Source: Chitiniphilus shinanonensis DSM 23277 | GTDB lineage: Bacteria; Pseudomonadota; Gammaproteobacteria; Burkholderiales; Chitinibacteraceae | Assembly: GCF_000374805.1 (NCBI RefSeq) | Contig: NZ_KB895346.1 | Location: forward strand, 64,034 to 128,033 | DNA: 64,000 nt | Reading direction: 5' to 3' | Shown here: in pieces, positions 41,890 through 51,610 of the stretch | How positions within the stretch are numbered: position 1 is the stretch's first letter | Layout: every line of letters begins with the position of its first letter | Notes under the pieces: model-generated | Seen by the model: only the letters and a program-made list of their open reading frames with translations | Databases searched by the model: none | What the model was told of the DNA's origin: nothing | Translations under genes and position numbers: made by a program

Positions 41890-42435
41890 ATGTCCGCAGA
41901 TCAACAACAATCCTCCATCGCCAAGCCTCAGGTCATCGTCAACCGCCAGATCGTCGAAGACAGCTGGACCCGCGTCCTGCCCGCCGAGGACGGCAGCATC
42001 GCCGTGCCCGCCGAGGGTAAGGTGATCGTGCCCTACCGTTACTGGCTGGAGCACCGCGCCGAGCTGGCCGGCCGCGAAATCGGCGTGTGCTTCGCGCCCG
42101 ACGACGAGCCGGAGAGCCTGCCGGTCGATGCCAACAGCTTCGGCGTGATCGCGGTGGACTTCCCCGCGTTCACCGACGGCCGCGGCTTCTCCATCGGCCG
42201 CCTGCTGCGCGAGCGGCACGGCTATCGCGGCGAGCTGCGCGCGGTGGGCGACGTGTTCAAGGACACGCTGAACTACCTGTGGCGCTGCGGCTTCGACGCC
42301 TTCGCGGTACGCGCCGACAAGGACATCGCCGACGCTCTGCGCGGCCTGGACGACTTCACCGAGTTCTATCAATCCAGCGTGCAGCAGCCGTCGCCGCTGT
42401 TCCGCCGCCGCCACGGCGACGCCAGCCACGGCTGA
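41890..42435 (+). CDS. DUF934 family protein linked to CysI
   Basis: A 181-residue protein of the DUF934 family, usually encoded next to sulfite reductase in beta- and gammaproteobacteria. Family segments visible: VIVPYRYWLEHRAEL, DFPAFTDGRGFSIGRLLRER, GELRAVGDVFKD and FDAFAVRAD. Start is taken at the ATG at 41890 (MSADQQQ); an in-frame ATG 11 codons earlier is less likely. It lies 161 bases after cysI, and a terminator follows at 42494. Its biochemical role is unproven; an accessory or electron-transfer role is inferred from gene linkage. Confidence 0.88.
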   Translation: MSADQQQSSIAKPQVIVNRQIVEDSWTRVLPAEDGSIAVPAEGKVIVPYRYWLEHRAELAGREIGVCFAPDDEPESLPVDANSFGVIAVDFPAFTDGRGFSIGRLLRERHGYRGELRAVGDVFKDTLNYLWRCGFDAFAVRADKDIADALRGLDDFTEFYQSSVQQPSPLFRRRHGDASHG

Positions 42436-42764
42436 GCCAGGCGCCTGCGGCGCATCGGCTGCCCGTTGCGGTTGAGTCGACCCCCAGGCCCAAGCGCCGC
42501 CGGTCCGCACCGGCGGCGTTTTTTTCGTCCGGCCGCTTGAGTTGGCGCGAACGAAACCCATCTGTAACCCATTCCGCCAGGGCGCGGGCCGTTGATTTAC
42601 CGGGAGATTCCCGCCACGGCCAGCGCGATGCGGGGCGTGCCGGGGAACCCGGCGCCGGCGCCGCGCATCCATGCCTGGGAAAGGCTGCCCGTCCTGGGCG
42701 GCCGGGACCGGCCCGCCCGGTCCTCCGCATCGGCCCCGCCTGGGGCGTTTCATGGGAGCCACGC
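42436..42764. other. intergenic region with terminator, before an orphan lipoprotein gene
   Basis: A 329-base gap. It holds the strong terminator at 42494-42525, then GC-rich DNA with several short inverted repeats (for example around GGCCGGGACCGGCC near 42700). No riboswitch, tRNA or further gene was recognised. Confidence 0.5.
42494..42525 (+). terminator. rho-independent terminator after the DUF934 gene
   Basis: Stem CGCCGCCGGT / ACCGGCGGCG with a short loop, followed by a run of seven T. It begins 59 bases after the DUF934 stop codon. Confidence 0.9.
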
Positions 42765-43082
42765 ATGATCAAACGGAACCGGAACCTGGCGAGCTGGAGT
42801 TCAGCGCTGTTCGTCGCCGCAGGCCTGAGCGCCTGTGCGACCGCGTCCGCCCAGAGCGAGGCGCCCGGCATGATCGTCAAGTTCCGCGACGACAGCAAAC
42901 GCGAATCGCTGTTGGCACAACTGGCCAAGCGCTATCGCGTCGAACTGGGCGCCGGCCGCCCGCTGGCCCTCGGTTCCTGGGTCTACCCCGTCAGCGGCGA
43001 CGGCCGCGACGCCTTCGTCGCCGCCCTGCTGCGCACCCCGGAAGTCGAATACGCCGAATGGGATGGGCGGGTGGCTCGGTAG
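42765..43082 (+). CDS. small lipoprotein resembling a peptidase-inhibitor I9 domain
   Basis: A 105-residue protein. A signal sequence ends in the lipobox LSAC (acylated C24). The mature part, from about residue 35, resembles the I9 inhibitor / subtilisin pro-domain fold: MIVKFRDDSKRESLLAQL, a central GAGRPLALGSWVYPVS and a final TPEVEYAEWDGRV, the last being the usual end of such pro-domains. No S8 protease follows, so this would be a free-standing periplasmic inhibitor or chaperone-like domain. Similarity is by eye, not by search. The ATG at 42765 lies after a weak GGGAGCC. It ends 118 bases before fadH on the opposite strand, with a palindromic repeat between. Confidence 0.65.
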   Translation: MIKRNRNLASWSSALFVAAGLSACATASAQSEAPGMIVKFRDDSKRESLLAQLAKRYRVELGAGRPLALGSWVYPVSGDGRDAFVAALLRTPEVEYAEWDGRVAR

Positions 43083-43103
43083 AGGGGGATTGAACCCCAA
43101 GTC

Positions 43104-45264
<2,161 letters not shown>

Positions 45265-45369
45265 CTACCTTAGCCAGCCGGCGGCCACGCGGGCATTGGG
45301 GTTTGCACGCAAACGATCGTTTGAAACGACGCTGCGCGCCGGCGATCTGGCGGAAATCCCGATCGTGCG

Positions 45370-45935
45370 GTGGATACCCGGGGTGAGTGTATCCACCCGG
45401 TTGTGGATAAACCGTGCGCCGATTGGGGAAAGCCTGCGCAAGCATTTGGCCGCATGGTGGTTTTCGCCATGCGCCACGCCGTTTGGACCCTGCTGGCTTA
45501 TCCACGCACCAGCCGGGTTGGTGTGTTGAAGGGCTGTGGATGAGTGCACCAAGCTGCTGAAAGCAGGCGGTTTTCTCTGGCTGCTTAAATATTGAGCAAT
45601 TGCCCGGGCGGCGGCGCGTTGGATAAACGGCGTGTTATCCCCGGTTTCTGCGAGTGGAGGTGTTGAAGGGCTGTGGACGGCGGTGCCAAGTGCTTGATCG
45701 CACGGCGATTGATGGTCGTGCTTAAATTTTGGTCAAGAACTTGGGCCGCGGCAGGCGGCGGTTTTGCATGCCGTTTATCCACGGAAACTGGGGAGCAAAG
45801 GTGTTGAAGGGCTGTGGATGGTTGGACTAAGTCGTTGAAGCCAAGTGGTTTTCGCTGGGCTGCCTACAACATGGGCGATGAACGGTCGTTTTTTCACATC
45901 CGGTGGGAGCAACGGTGTGCAATAGCTGTGGATAA
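45370..45935. repeat. array of inverted DnaA-box-like pairs in diverged repeat units
   Basis: Within the fadH-trhP gap there are many 9-mers equal or close to TTATCCACA and its complement TGTGGATAA. They occur as inverted pairs. A compact set: GTGGATAC 45370, GTATCCACC 45389, TGTGGATAA 45402. Then TTATCCACG 45498 with TGTGGATGA 45535 (28 bases between), TTATCCCCG 45635 with TGTGGACGG 45672 (28), TTATCCACG 45775 with TGTGGATGG 45813 (29), and TTTTTCACA 45890 with TGTGGATAA 45927 (28). The spacers share GGTGTTGAAGGGC. Units recur every 137, 140 and 115 bases. Perfect consensus boxes (TTWTNCACA) are at 45402, 45890 and 45927. Confidence 0.8.
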
Positions 45936-45974
45936 GCGGGATAAGTGATTGATGCGCCGTGGCGGCTGCGGTCG

Positions 45975-46003
45975 TGCTCAAAACTTGGGCAGTCGGTTAT
46001 AAT
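45975..46003 (+). promoter_or_regulatory. probable trhP promoter
   Basis: A perfect -10 box TATAAT at 45998-46003 lies 60 bases upstream of the trhP start. The -35 region at 45975-45980 (TGCTCA) is weak. The sequence GTCGTGCTCAAAACTTGGGC just upstream repeats, with changes, a segment at 45715-45735 inside the repeat array, so the promoter is part of the last repeat unit and could respond to proteins bound there. Confidence 0.6.
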
Positions 46004-46063
46004 CGCGGCCTGTCGAATTCCCGCCCCGCATCGCGCGGGGCGTTGCTTTTGGATCGCCCTCGA

Positions 46064-47416
46064 ATGCCCAAGACCCCTGAACTGCTCCTGCCCGCCGGCG
46101 ACCTGGAACGCATGCGCGCCGCCTACGATTTCGGCGCTGACGCGGTGTATGCCGGCCAGCCGCGCTACAGCCTGCGGGCGCGCAACAACGACTTCAAGCT
46201 GGAGAACCTGAAGAAGGGCATCGACGAGGCGCACGCGCGCGGCAAGAAACTGTTCGTCGCCAGCAACATCCTGCCGCACAACGCCAAGATCAAGACCTAC
46301 CTCGCCGACATGGCGCCGGTGATCGAGATGAAGCCGGATGCGCTGATCATGGCCGATCCGGGGCTGATCATGATGGTGCGCGAGCGCTGGCCCGAGGTGC
46401 CGGTCCACCTGTCGGTGCAGGCCAATACCGTGAACCACGCCGGGGTGAAGTTCTGGCAGAAGCTGGGCCTCACCCGGGTGATCCTGTCGCGCGAGCTGAG
46501 CCTGGACGAAGTGGCCGAGATCCGCCAGGAATGCCCGGACATGGAGCTGGAAGTGTTCGTGCACGGCGCGCTGTGCATCGCCTATTCGGGCCGCTGCCTG
46601 CTGTCGGGCTACTTCAATCACCGCGACCCCAACCAGGGCACCTGTACCAACGCCTGCCGCTGGGACTACAAGGTGCACGAAGCCTTCGAGGACGACGCCG
46701 GCCAAGCGCAGGTGATCCAGTTCGATTTCAAGAAGGCGATGGACGAGGCCAACAACACCTTCGCCGCTGCCGGCGAGGTGCAGCGCCATCCGCTGGCCGA
46801 CCGCCCCTACCTGATCGAGGAGGCGCAGCGCCCCGGCGAGCTGATGGAGATCACCGAGGACGAGCACGGCACCTACATCATGAACAGCAGGGACCTGCGC
46901 GCCGTCGAGCACATCGAGCGCCTGGTCGCCATCGGCATCGATTCGCTGAAGATCGAAGGCCGCACCAAGAGCCGCTATTACGTGGCGCGCACCGCGCAGA
47001 CCTACCGCCAGGCCATCGACGACGCCGTGGCCGGCCGCCCGTTCGACCCGGCGCTGCTGGCCGACCTGGACGGCCTGGCCAACCGCGGCTACACCGACGG
47101 CTTCTACCAGCGCCACCGCAGCCACGAAACGCAGAACTACCTGAACGGTCATTCCAAGTCCAAGCAGAGCCAGTACGTGGGCGAGGTGCGCGCCATCGCC
47201 GACGGTTGGGCCGACATCGAGGTGAAGAACCGCTTCGAGGTCGGCGACACGCTGGAGCTGATCCACCCCAGCGGCAACGTCACCTTCACCCTGGCGCAGA
47301 TGCGTGGAAAGGAAGGCGAGCCGGTGTCCGCCGCCGCCGGCAACGGCGTCAAGGTGTCGATCCCGCTGGAGGCGCGCTTCGCCGACGCACTGATCGCGCG
47401 GGTGCTGCCGGGCTGA
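46064..47416 (+). CDS. trhP: tRNA hydroxylation protein TrhP (U32 peptidase family, YegQ)
   Basis: Needed for 5-hydroxyuridine formation at tRNA position 34, using prephenate; belongs to the U32 family but is not expected to act as a protease. 450 residues, equal to E. coli YegQ (about 453). Family segments: PELLLPAGDLERMRAAYDFG, VHLSVQANTVNHAGVKFW, VFVHGALCIAYSGRCLLSGY and CTNACRWDY, with cysteines that probably hold an iron-sulfur cluster. ATG at 46064; the frame is open further upstream without similarity. Its stop overlaps the arfB start as TGATG. Confidence 0.93.
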   Translation: MPKTPELLLPAGDLERMRAAYDFGADAVYAGQPRYSLRARNNDFKLENLKKGIDEAHARGKKLFVASNILPHNAKIKTYLADMAPVIEMKPDALIMADPGLIMMVRERWPEVPVHLSVQANTVNHAGVKFWQKLGLTRVILSRELSLDEVAEIRQECPDMELEVFVHGALCIAYSGRCLLSGYFNHRDPNQGTCTNACRWDYKVHEAFEDDAGQAQVIQFDFKKAMDEANNTFAAAGEVQRHPLADRPYLIEEAQRPGELMEITEDEHGTYIMNSRDLRAVEHIERLVAIGIDSLKIEGRTKSRYYVARTAQTYRQAIDDAVAGRPFDPALLADLDGLANRGYTDGFYQRHRSHETQNYLNGHSKSKQSQYVGEVRAIADGWADIEVKNRFEVGDTLELIHPSGNVTFTLAQMRGKEGEPVSAAAGNGVKVSIPLEARFADALIARVLPG

Positions 47417-47829
47417 TGAGCGCCAGGGCCAAGCCGGTGCTCGTGCCCGACGAGGTGGAATTCAGCGCCATCCGCGCCCAGGGCGCGGGCGGGCAGAACG
47501 TGAACAAGGTGTCGTCGGCGGTACACCTGCGCTACGACATCCGCGCGTCGTCGCTGGCGGACGTGTACAAGGAACGCCTGCTGGCGCTGCCCGACCAGCG
47601 CATCACCAAGGACGGCGTGGTGGTGATCAAGGCGCAGCAATACCGCACGCAGGAGCAGAACAAGGCCGACGCGCTGCTGCGCCTGCAGGAACTGCTGGAC
47701 CAGGTGGCGAGCACGCCGAAGCGCCGCGTCGCCACCCGCCCCACGCGCGGCTCGCAGCAGCGGCGGCTGGAGGGCAAGACCAGTCGCGGCAAGGTCAAGG
47801 CTTTGCGCGGCAAGGTGGGGCTGGATTGA
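47416..47829 (+). CDS. arfB: alternative ribosome-rescue factor B (peptidyl-tRNA hydrolase ArfB/YaeJ)
   Basis: Rescues stalled ribosomes by hydrolysing peptidyl-tRNA without a stop codon. The 137 residues show the GGQ motif at 25-27 (GAGGQNVNKVSSAVHLR) and the basic C-terminal tail (RRLEGKTSRGKVKALRGK) that enters the mRNA channel. Its ATG overlaps the trhP stop, so translation is coupled. A bidirectional terminator follows. Confidence 0.95.
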   Translation: MSARAKPVLVPDEVEFSAIRAQGAGGQNVNKVSSAVHLRYDIRASSLADVYKERLLALPDQRITKDGVVVIKAQQYRTQEQNKADALLRLQELLDQVASTPKRRVATRPTRGSQQRRLEGKTSRGKVKALRGKVGLD

Positions 47830-47834
47830 CGCGC

Positions 47835-47879
47835 CCCGCATGCAAAACGGCCACCCAGGGTGGCCGTTTTGCATGCGGG
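47835..47879. terminator. bidirectional terminator between arfB and the roxA-linked gene
   Basis: Perfect 21-base-pair stem (arms CCCGCATGCAAAACGGCCACC and its complement at 47859-47879) with a three-base loop. Internal AAAA and TTTT blocks give U-rich ends in both directions. It lies between two convergent genes. Confidence 0.85.
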
Positions 47880-47893
47880 CACCGGGCGTGGCG

Positions 47894-48376
47894 CTACAGC
47901 AGCATCCGGTGCCAGTCCGCCGCCGCTTCGCCCAGTTGCAGCAGCTCGTCGAACACGTGGTTCAGGCCGGCGATCTCGCGCGCATCGTCGCTGGCTTCGC
48001 CGCGCGGCCAGTCGAAATGGTGGCGCTTGACGTAGCGCGCGCCGTCGGCGATGGCGAAGCCGGCGTGCCACAGCTCGGGAGGCTGTCCCACCCGCAGCAT
48101 GGTGAAGCGGTGCGCCCAGGTTTCCCGCAGGTCCAGGATGCGCGGCGCGTGGCGGGCGATGTAGTCGGGCTGCAACGCCAGCAGCGTCACGGTCAGCGAA
48201 TCCGACGCGGCGAAGCGTTCGGCCAGCGCCTCGGCGAAGGCGCGGCTGCCGATGCCGGCGATCTCGAAATCGTCCTCGAACAGCTTCAGCTCCCGCTCGG
48301 CACTCTCGATCAGCGCCAGCATGGATTCCTGGTATTGGGCGGGACGGTCAAACTTGCACAGGGTGAAGGTAGCCAT
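47894..48376 (-). CDS. DUF7931-like protein of unknown function, coupled to roxA
   Basis: A 160-residue cytosolic protein starting at ATG 48376 (MATFTLCKFDRP). It has segments such as YQESMLALIESAERELKLFE, RFAASDSLTVTLLALQPDYI and VKRHHFDWPRGE that resemble the phospholipase-D-like region now called DUF7931, often found behind GNAT domains in betaproteobacteria. No HKD motif is seen, so no enzyme activity is claimed. Its start lies 29 bases inside the 3' end of roxA, which implies coupled translation. Similarity is recalled by eye and not searched. Confidence 0.7.
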   Translation of the reverse strand: MATFTLCKFDRPAQYQESMLALIESAERELKLFEDDFEIAGIGSRAFAEALAERFAASDSLTVTLLALQPDYIARHAPRILDLRETWAHRFTMLRVGQPPELWHAGFAIADGARYVKRHHFDWPRGEASDDAREIAGLNHVFDELLQLGEAAADWHRMLL

Positions 48377-49469
48377 AGTCGTAGCAGGTATAGAGTGCTT
48401 CGAGCACATCGTCGTCGTATTCGCCCGGCGGCAGCGCGCGCCGGTCGGCCAGTTGGCGCAGTGTGGCATGCGCCGGCGGCGCGGCGTCCAGTTCCTCGCC
48501 GTTGATGTAGAGGCGGGCGTCGTCGTACAGCAGCTGGGTCTTCAGGTCGAGCGCCACGCCGTGCGCCGCCACCGCGGCGGCGAAGGCGTCGAACTCCAGC
48601 GGTTCGTCGGCCCCCTCGAAGAATACGTGGGCCTTGGGCTCGGTGAAATACTGCCCTACGAAGCGCGCCACGGTGTCGTCGTTCCAGTCGATCCGCCGCA
48701 GCATGTCGCCGATCTGGCGCACGAAGCCGGCGTCGATGCGGCCCGGCTCGGTGCATGGCGTGCGGCCCGGGTCGGCGTACATGCCGTCCAGTGCCAGTTC
48801 GTCCTGCAGGAAGTCGAGGAACTTGCCGGCGATCTCCTGCGCCTTGGGCGCGCGAAAGCCGATGCTGTAGGTCATGCCTGGGTCCAGCGCCACGCCGTGG
48901 TGCGCGTACTTGGGCGGCAGGTAGAGCATGTCGCCGTGCTCCAGCACCCACTCCTGCTCCGGGTTGAAATCCTTGAGCACGCGGATCGGCGCGTCCTCGA
49001 CGAAGTTGCCCGCGTCGTCGCTGGAGATCTGCCAGCGCTTGCGCCCGCCCACCTGCAACAGGAATACATCGTAGGAATCGTAATGCGGGCCGACCGAGCC
49101 GCCGGGCGGCGCATACGAGATCATCAGGTCGTCCAGCCGGTAGAACGGCAGGAAGTCGAAGCGGTACAACAGATCCGCGATATGCGGCACCAGCTGGTTG
49201 ACGTTCTGCACCAGCAGCGTCCAGTCGCTGTCGGGCAGACGCTTGAAGCGGCGCGCCTCGAACGGGCCGTGCTCCAGGTGCCAGCGGCCGTTGCGGCATT
49301 CGATCAGGCGCGACTCCACGTCGTCGCGCTGCGCCAGTTCGGTCAGGCGCGGCAGATCCATCAATTCCGGGAAGTCGGTGACCGCGCCGCGGATCAGCAA
49401 CGGCTGCTTTTGCCAGTACTCGGCAAGAAATCGGGTGGGCGTCAATCCGCCGAGAAGCTTTTCAGACAT
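48348..49469 (-). CDS. roxA: ribosomal protein uL16 arginine hydroxylase (RoxA/YcfD-like cupin)
   Basis: 2-oxoglutarate/Fe(II) oxygenase of 373 residues of the JmjC/cupin type that hydroxylates an arginine in ribosomal protein uL16. The iron ligands are H129 and D131 in VGPHYDSYDVFLLQ and H190 in PPKYAHHGVA. Family segments QKQPLLIRGAV and DDLMISYAPPGG are present. The C-terminal winged-helix-like part (from about 260) fits the family. ATG at 49469. The downstream DUF7931-like gene begins inside it. Confidence 0.92.
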   Translation of the reverse strand: MSEKLLGGLTPTRFLAEYWQKQPLLIRGAVTDFPELMDLPRLTELAQRDDVESRLIECRNGRWHLEHGPFEARRFKRLPDSDWTLLVQNVNQLVPHIADLLYRFDFLPFYRLDDLMISYAPPGGSVGPHYDSYDVFLLQVGGRKRWQISSDDAGNFVEDAPIRVLKDFNPEQEWVLEHGDMLYLPPKYAHHGVALDPGMTYSIGFRAPKAQEIAGKFLDFLQDELALDGMYADPGRTPCTEPGRIDAGFVRQIGDMLRRIDWNDDTVARFVGQYFTEPKAHVFFEGADEPLEFDAFAAAVAAHGVALDLKTQLLYDDARLYINGEELDAAPPAHATLRQLADRRALPPGEYDDDVLEALYTCYDYGYLHPVQV

Positions 49470-49553
49470 CTGAGCTATATAGGGAGGGTGGAATACGGCA
49501 ATTATCGCATCGGCAGCCTACAGCTGTCGGACAACCAAACGATCGGAGGCCGT

Positions 49554-50033
49554 ATGTTGAATCCAGGAGAAAGCGCGCCGGACTTCGCGCTACCCGCCGC
49601 GAACATGGACCTGATCCAGCTCGCCGACTATCGCGGCAGACACAATGTAGTGCTTTATTTCTTCAACAAGGATCATACCCCCGGCGGCATCGCTGAAGCC
49701 GTCGAGTTCAGCGAGCGGGTGGATTCCTTCGCCGAGCACGACACCGTCATCCTCGGCGTCAGCATGGACGAATGCCTGGCGCACGAACTGTTCCGGGAGG
49801 AGGAGGGCATCGAGTTCGAACTGCTCTCCGACGCCGAGGGCGAGGTCAGCCGCCGCTACCACGCGCTGAAGAAGTGGGAGGCGCACGGCATGGTGCGCTA
49901 CGGCATCGACCGCTCCACCTTCGTCATCGACAAGCACGGCCTGATCCGTCACGCGTTCTACCATGTGGCGCCCAAGGGGCACGCGGCGGAAATCCTCGGG
50001 CTGATCCGGTCGCTGGATTCCGTCGACGCGTGA
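49554..50033 (+). CDS. Bcp/AhpC-type thioredoxin-fold protein lacking the peroxidatic Cys
   Basis: A 159-residue protein with the fold of bacterioferritin comigratory protein (PrxQ/Bcp): start MLNPGESAPDFALPA, then VVLYFFNKDHTPGGIAEAVEF, ILGVSMD and YGIDRSTFVIDKHGLIRHAF. In active peroxiredoxins the sequence TPGCT places the peroxidatic Cys where this protein has G45 (TPGGI), and the Bcp resolving position five residues on is V50. The only Cys, C74 in MDECLAH, is not at a known catalytic position. It is therefore unlikely to be a standard peroxidase and may be a regulatory or binding protein. GGAGG lies before the ATG at 49554. It is divergent from roxA. Confidence 0.88.
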   Translation: MLNPGESAPDFALPAANMDLIQLADYRGRHNVVLYFFNKDHTPGGIAEAVEFSERVDSFAEHDTVILGVSMDECLAHELFREEEGIEFELLSDAEGEVSRRYHALKKWEAHGMVRYGIDRSTFVIDKHGLIRHAFYHVAPKGHAAEILGLIRSLDSVDA

Positions 50034-50229
50034 GGGGCCGCCCCGGGAAGTAAGTATGTATACTTTCGGGAACGGGCGAAAAGCGGCGGCCAGATTGGCG
50101 ACGCTTGCCCCTCGGGCGACGGGTGCCCGGGTGTCGAGGAGGGACGGGCGCGCCGTCCGCACCCCACGCCGGAACCCGCATCGCGCCACGACGAAACACC
50201 CGTCAACAGAACCTAGGATGATCCACCCG

Positions 50230-50709
50230 ATGCAAATCGCCAAAGACACCGTCGTCACGCTGCACTATGAAATGTTCGATGCCGAGGGCAACTCGCTCGA
50301 CAAGACCGAAGAGCCCATCGCCTACCTGCACGGCGGCTACGACAACATCCTGCCGCTGGTCGAGGAAGCCCTGGAAGGCAAGGCCGTCGGCGACAGCATC
50401 GATGTGACGATGCAGCCGGAGGAAGCCTTTGGCGAATTCGAGCCCGAGCTGGTCCGCACCGAGGAAAAGAGCGTCTTCCCGATGGAAGTCGAGCTGGGCA
50501 TGATGTTCGAGGCCGACGATCCCGAAACCGGCGACGTGCTGCTGTTCCGCGTCACGGAAGTCGATGGCAACAAGGTCACCGTCGACGCCAACCACCCGTT
50601 CGCCGGCCAGACCGTGCGCTTCGTGGGCAAGGTGGAAGAGGTGCGCAAGGCAGAGCCGGAGGAAATCACCCACGGCCACGTGCACGGCGCCCACGGCCAT
50701 CATCACTGA
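50230..50709 (+). CDS. slyD: SlyD-type FKBP peptidyl-prolyl isomerase / metallochaperone
   Basis: Folding helper and nickel-binding protein. 159 residues: FKBP domain (1-70, 130-150), inserted IF chaperone domain (70-125), and a short His-rich tail GHVHGAHGHHH for metals. Start at ATG 50230 (MQIAKDTVVTLHYEM) matches SlyD N-termini; an ATG four codons upstream (50218) is the alternative. A terminator follows at 50728. Confidence 0.93.
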   Translation: MQIAKDTVVTLHYEMFDAEGNSLDKTEEPIAYLHGGYDNILPLVEEALEGKAVGDSIDVTMQPEEAFGEFEPELVRTEEKSVFPMEVELGMMFEADDPETGDVLLFRVTEVDGNKVTVDANHPFAGQTVRFVGKVEEVRKAEPEEITHGHVHGAHGHHH

Positions 50710-50727
50710 GCCGCCGCCCGACAAGGA

Positions 50728-50752
50728 AACGCCCGCTTCAGCGGGCGTTTTT
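50728..50752 (+). terminator. rho-independent terminator after slyD
   Basis: Stem AACGCCCGC / GCGGGCGTT with a TTCA loop, followed by five T. It begins 18 bases after the slyD stop codon. Confidence 0.9.
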
Positions 50753-50767
50753 CATTGCGCGGGTGCC

Positions 50768-50813
50768 AGGGTGAATCGTCCTTCGCACCCGCGTTTGAAG
50801 GTCGATTCACCCT
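50768..50813. repeat. near-perfect inverted repeat at the end of the phosphopantetheinyl transferase gene
   Basis: A 17-base stem (AGGGTGAATCGTCCTTC against GAAGGTCGATTCACCCT) with one mismatch and a 12-base loop. It overlaps the stop codon of the minus-strand transferase gene at 50807. It could terminate that gene or mark a mobile-repeat remnant. Confidence 0.65.
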
Positions 50814-51487
50814 AGGCACAGCGACAGCACGTGCGCGTCGTCCCAGCCGGAGCGCGCGGTCAGCAACAGCCCGGCCGGCAGCGCGGGCGCCAGCGTGGCG
50901 CACAGCCGCAGCTGCGCCAGCCCGTCGTCGAACGCGACCACCTCGGCGTCCTCGAAGCCGAAATAGCGGCCCACCTGCGGGTACAGCGCCTTGAACAGCG
51001 CCTCCTTGAGCGAGAACACCAGCGTGAACCACAGCCCCGGCGGCAGGCCCAGCGTGTCGCCCAATAGCCATTCCGCCGGCTGGCCGATCTGTTCGCGCAA
51101 CGGGGCGGCGCGCTCGGCCGGCACCCTGTGTTCCAGGTCCAGGCCGATGCCGCGATAGATGGTTGCCCGGCCCGCCACGGCGATGGCGTGGCCCTTGCTG
51201 TGGCTGATCGAGCCGGTCCAGCCCTCGGGCCAGACGGGGGCGCGGTGCTCGCCGATCGGCAGCGCGAACGGGCCGGGGTAGCCGGCCAGCGCCAGCGCGC
51301 TGCGCGCGCAATCGCGGCCGGCCAGGAACTCCACCTTGCGTTTGAGCACCGCGCCGGCCAGCGATTCCGGCAGCGTCAGGCCGCTGTGCAGCAGCGTGTC
51401 GAGCTGCGCGTCGTCCAGCGTGAAGGCGCGGTGGGCGAAGTGCAGACCGGTGGGCAGGTGCGGCAGCGAAGGCAGGGCGGGCGGCAT
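50807..51487 (-). CDS. 4'-phosphopantetheinyl transferase (EntD/Sfp superfamily)
   Basis: Attaches phosphopantetheine to carrier proteins of fatty-acid, polyketide or nonribosomal peptide synthesis. 226 residues of the EntD type. Visible: RDCARSAL, the SHSKGH motif at 95-100, GIGLDLE with metal-binding D117 and E119, and FSLKEALFKALYP at 158-170. No synthase gene is in the window, so the target carrier protein is unknown. Transcribed in the same direction as the leftward T6SS arm, 123 bases after tssE. Confidence 0.9.
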   Translation of the reverse strand: MPPALPSLPHLPTGLHFAHRAFTLDDAQLDTLLHSGLTLPESLAGAVLKRKVEFLAGRDCARSALALAGYPGPFALPIGEHRAPVWPEGWTGSISHSKGHAIAVAGRATIYRGIGLDLEHRVPAERAAPLREQIGQPAEWLLGDTLGLPPGLWFTLVFSLKEALFKALYPQVGRYFGFEDAEVVAFDDGLAQLRLCATLAPALPAGLLLTARSGWDDAHVLSLCLG

Positions 51488-51610
51488 GGCGGGGCAGGGG
51501 ATGCGGGGCGACCCATGTTATGCAAATCGGGCGGCGAAGGATACCGGCGGCGATTTCGCCCGGCGATGCCCCGTTGTTCGCCCAAGGCAATTCGACCGCT
51601 CTCGTTCACC

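Noticed and set aside
42436..42764. Riboswitch or structured RNA before the orphan lipoprotein gene
   Set aside because: Several GC-rich inverted repeats are present, but no consensus of c-di-GMP, SAM, cobalamin or TPP riboswitches could be matched by eye.
45265..45782. Small open frames on both strands within the repeat array
   Set aside because: They cross repeat boundaries, show no conserved codon pattern between repeat units and have no ribosome binding sites.
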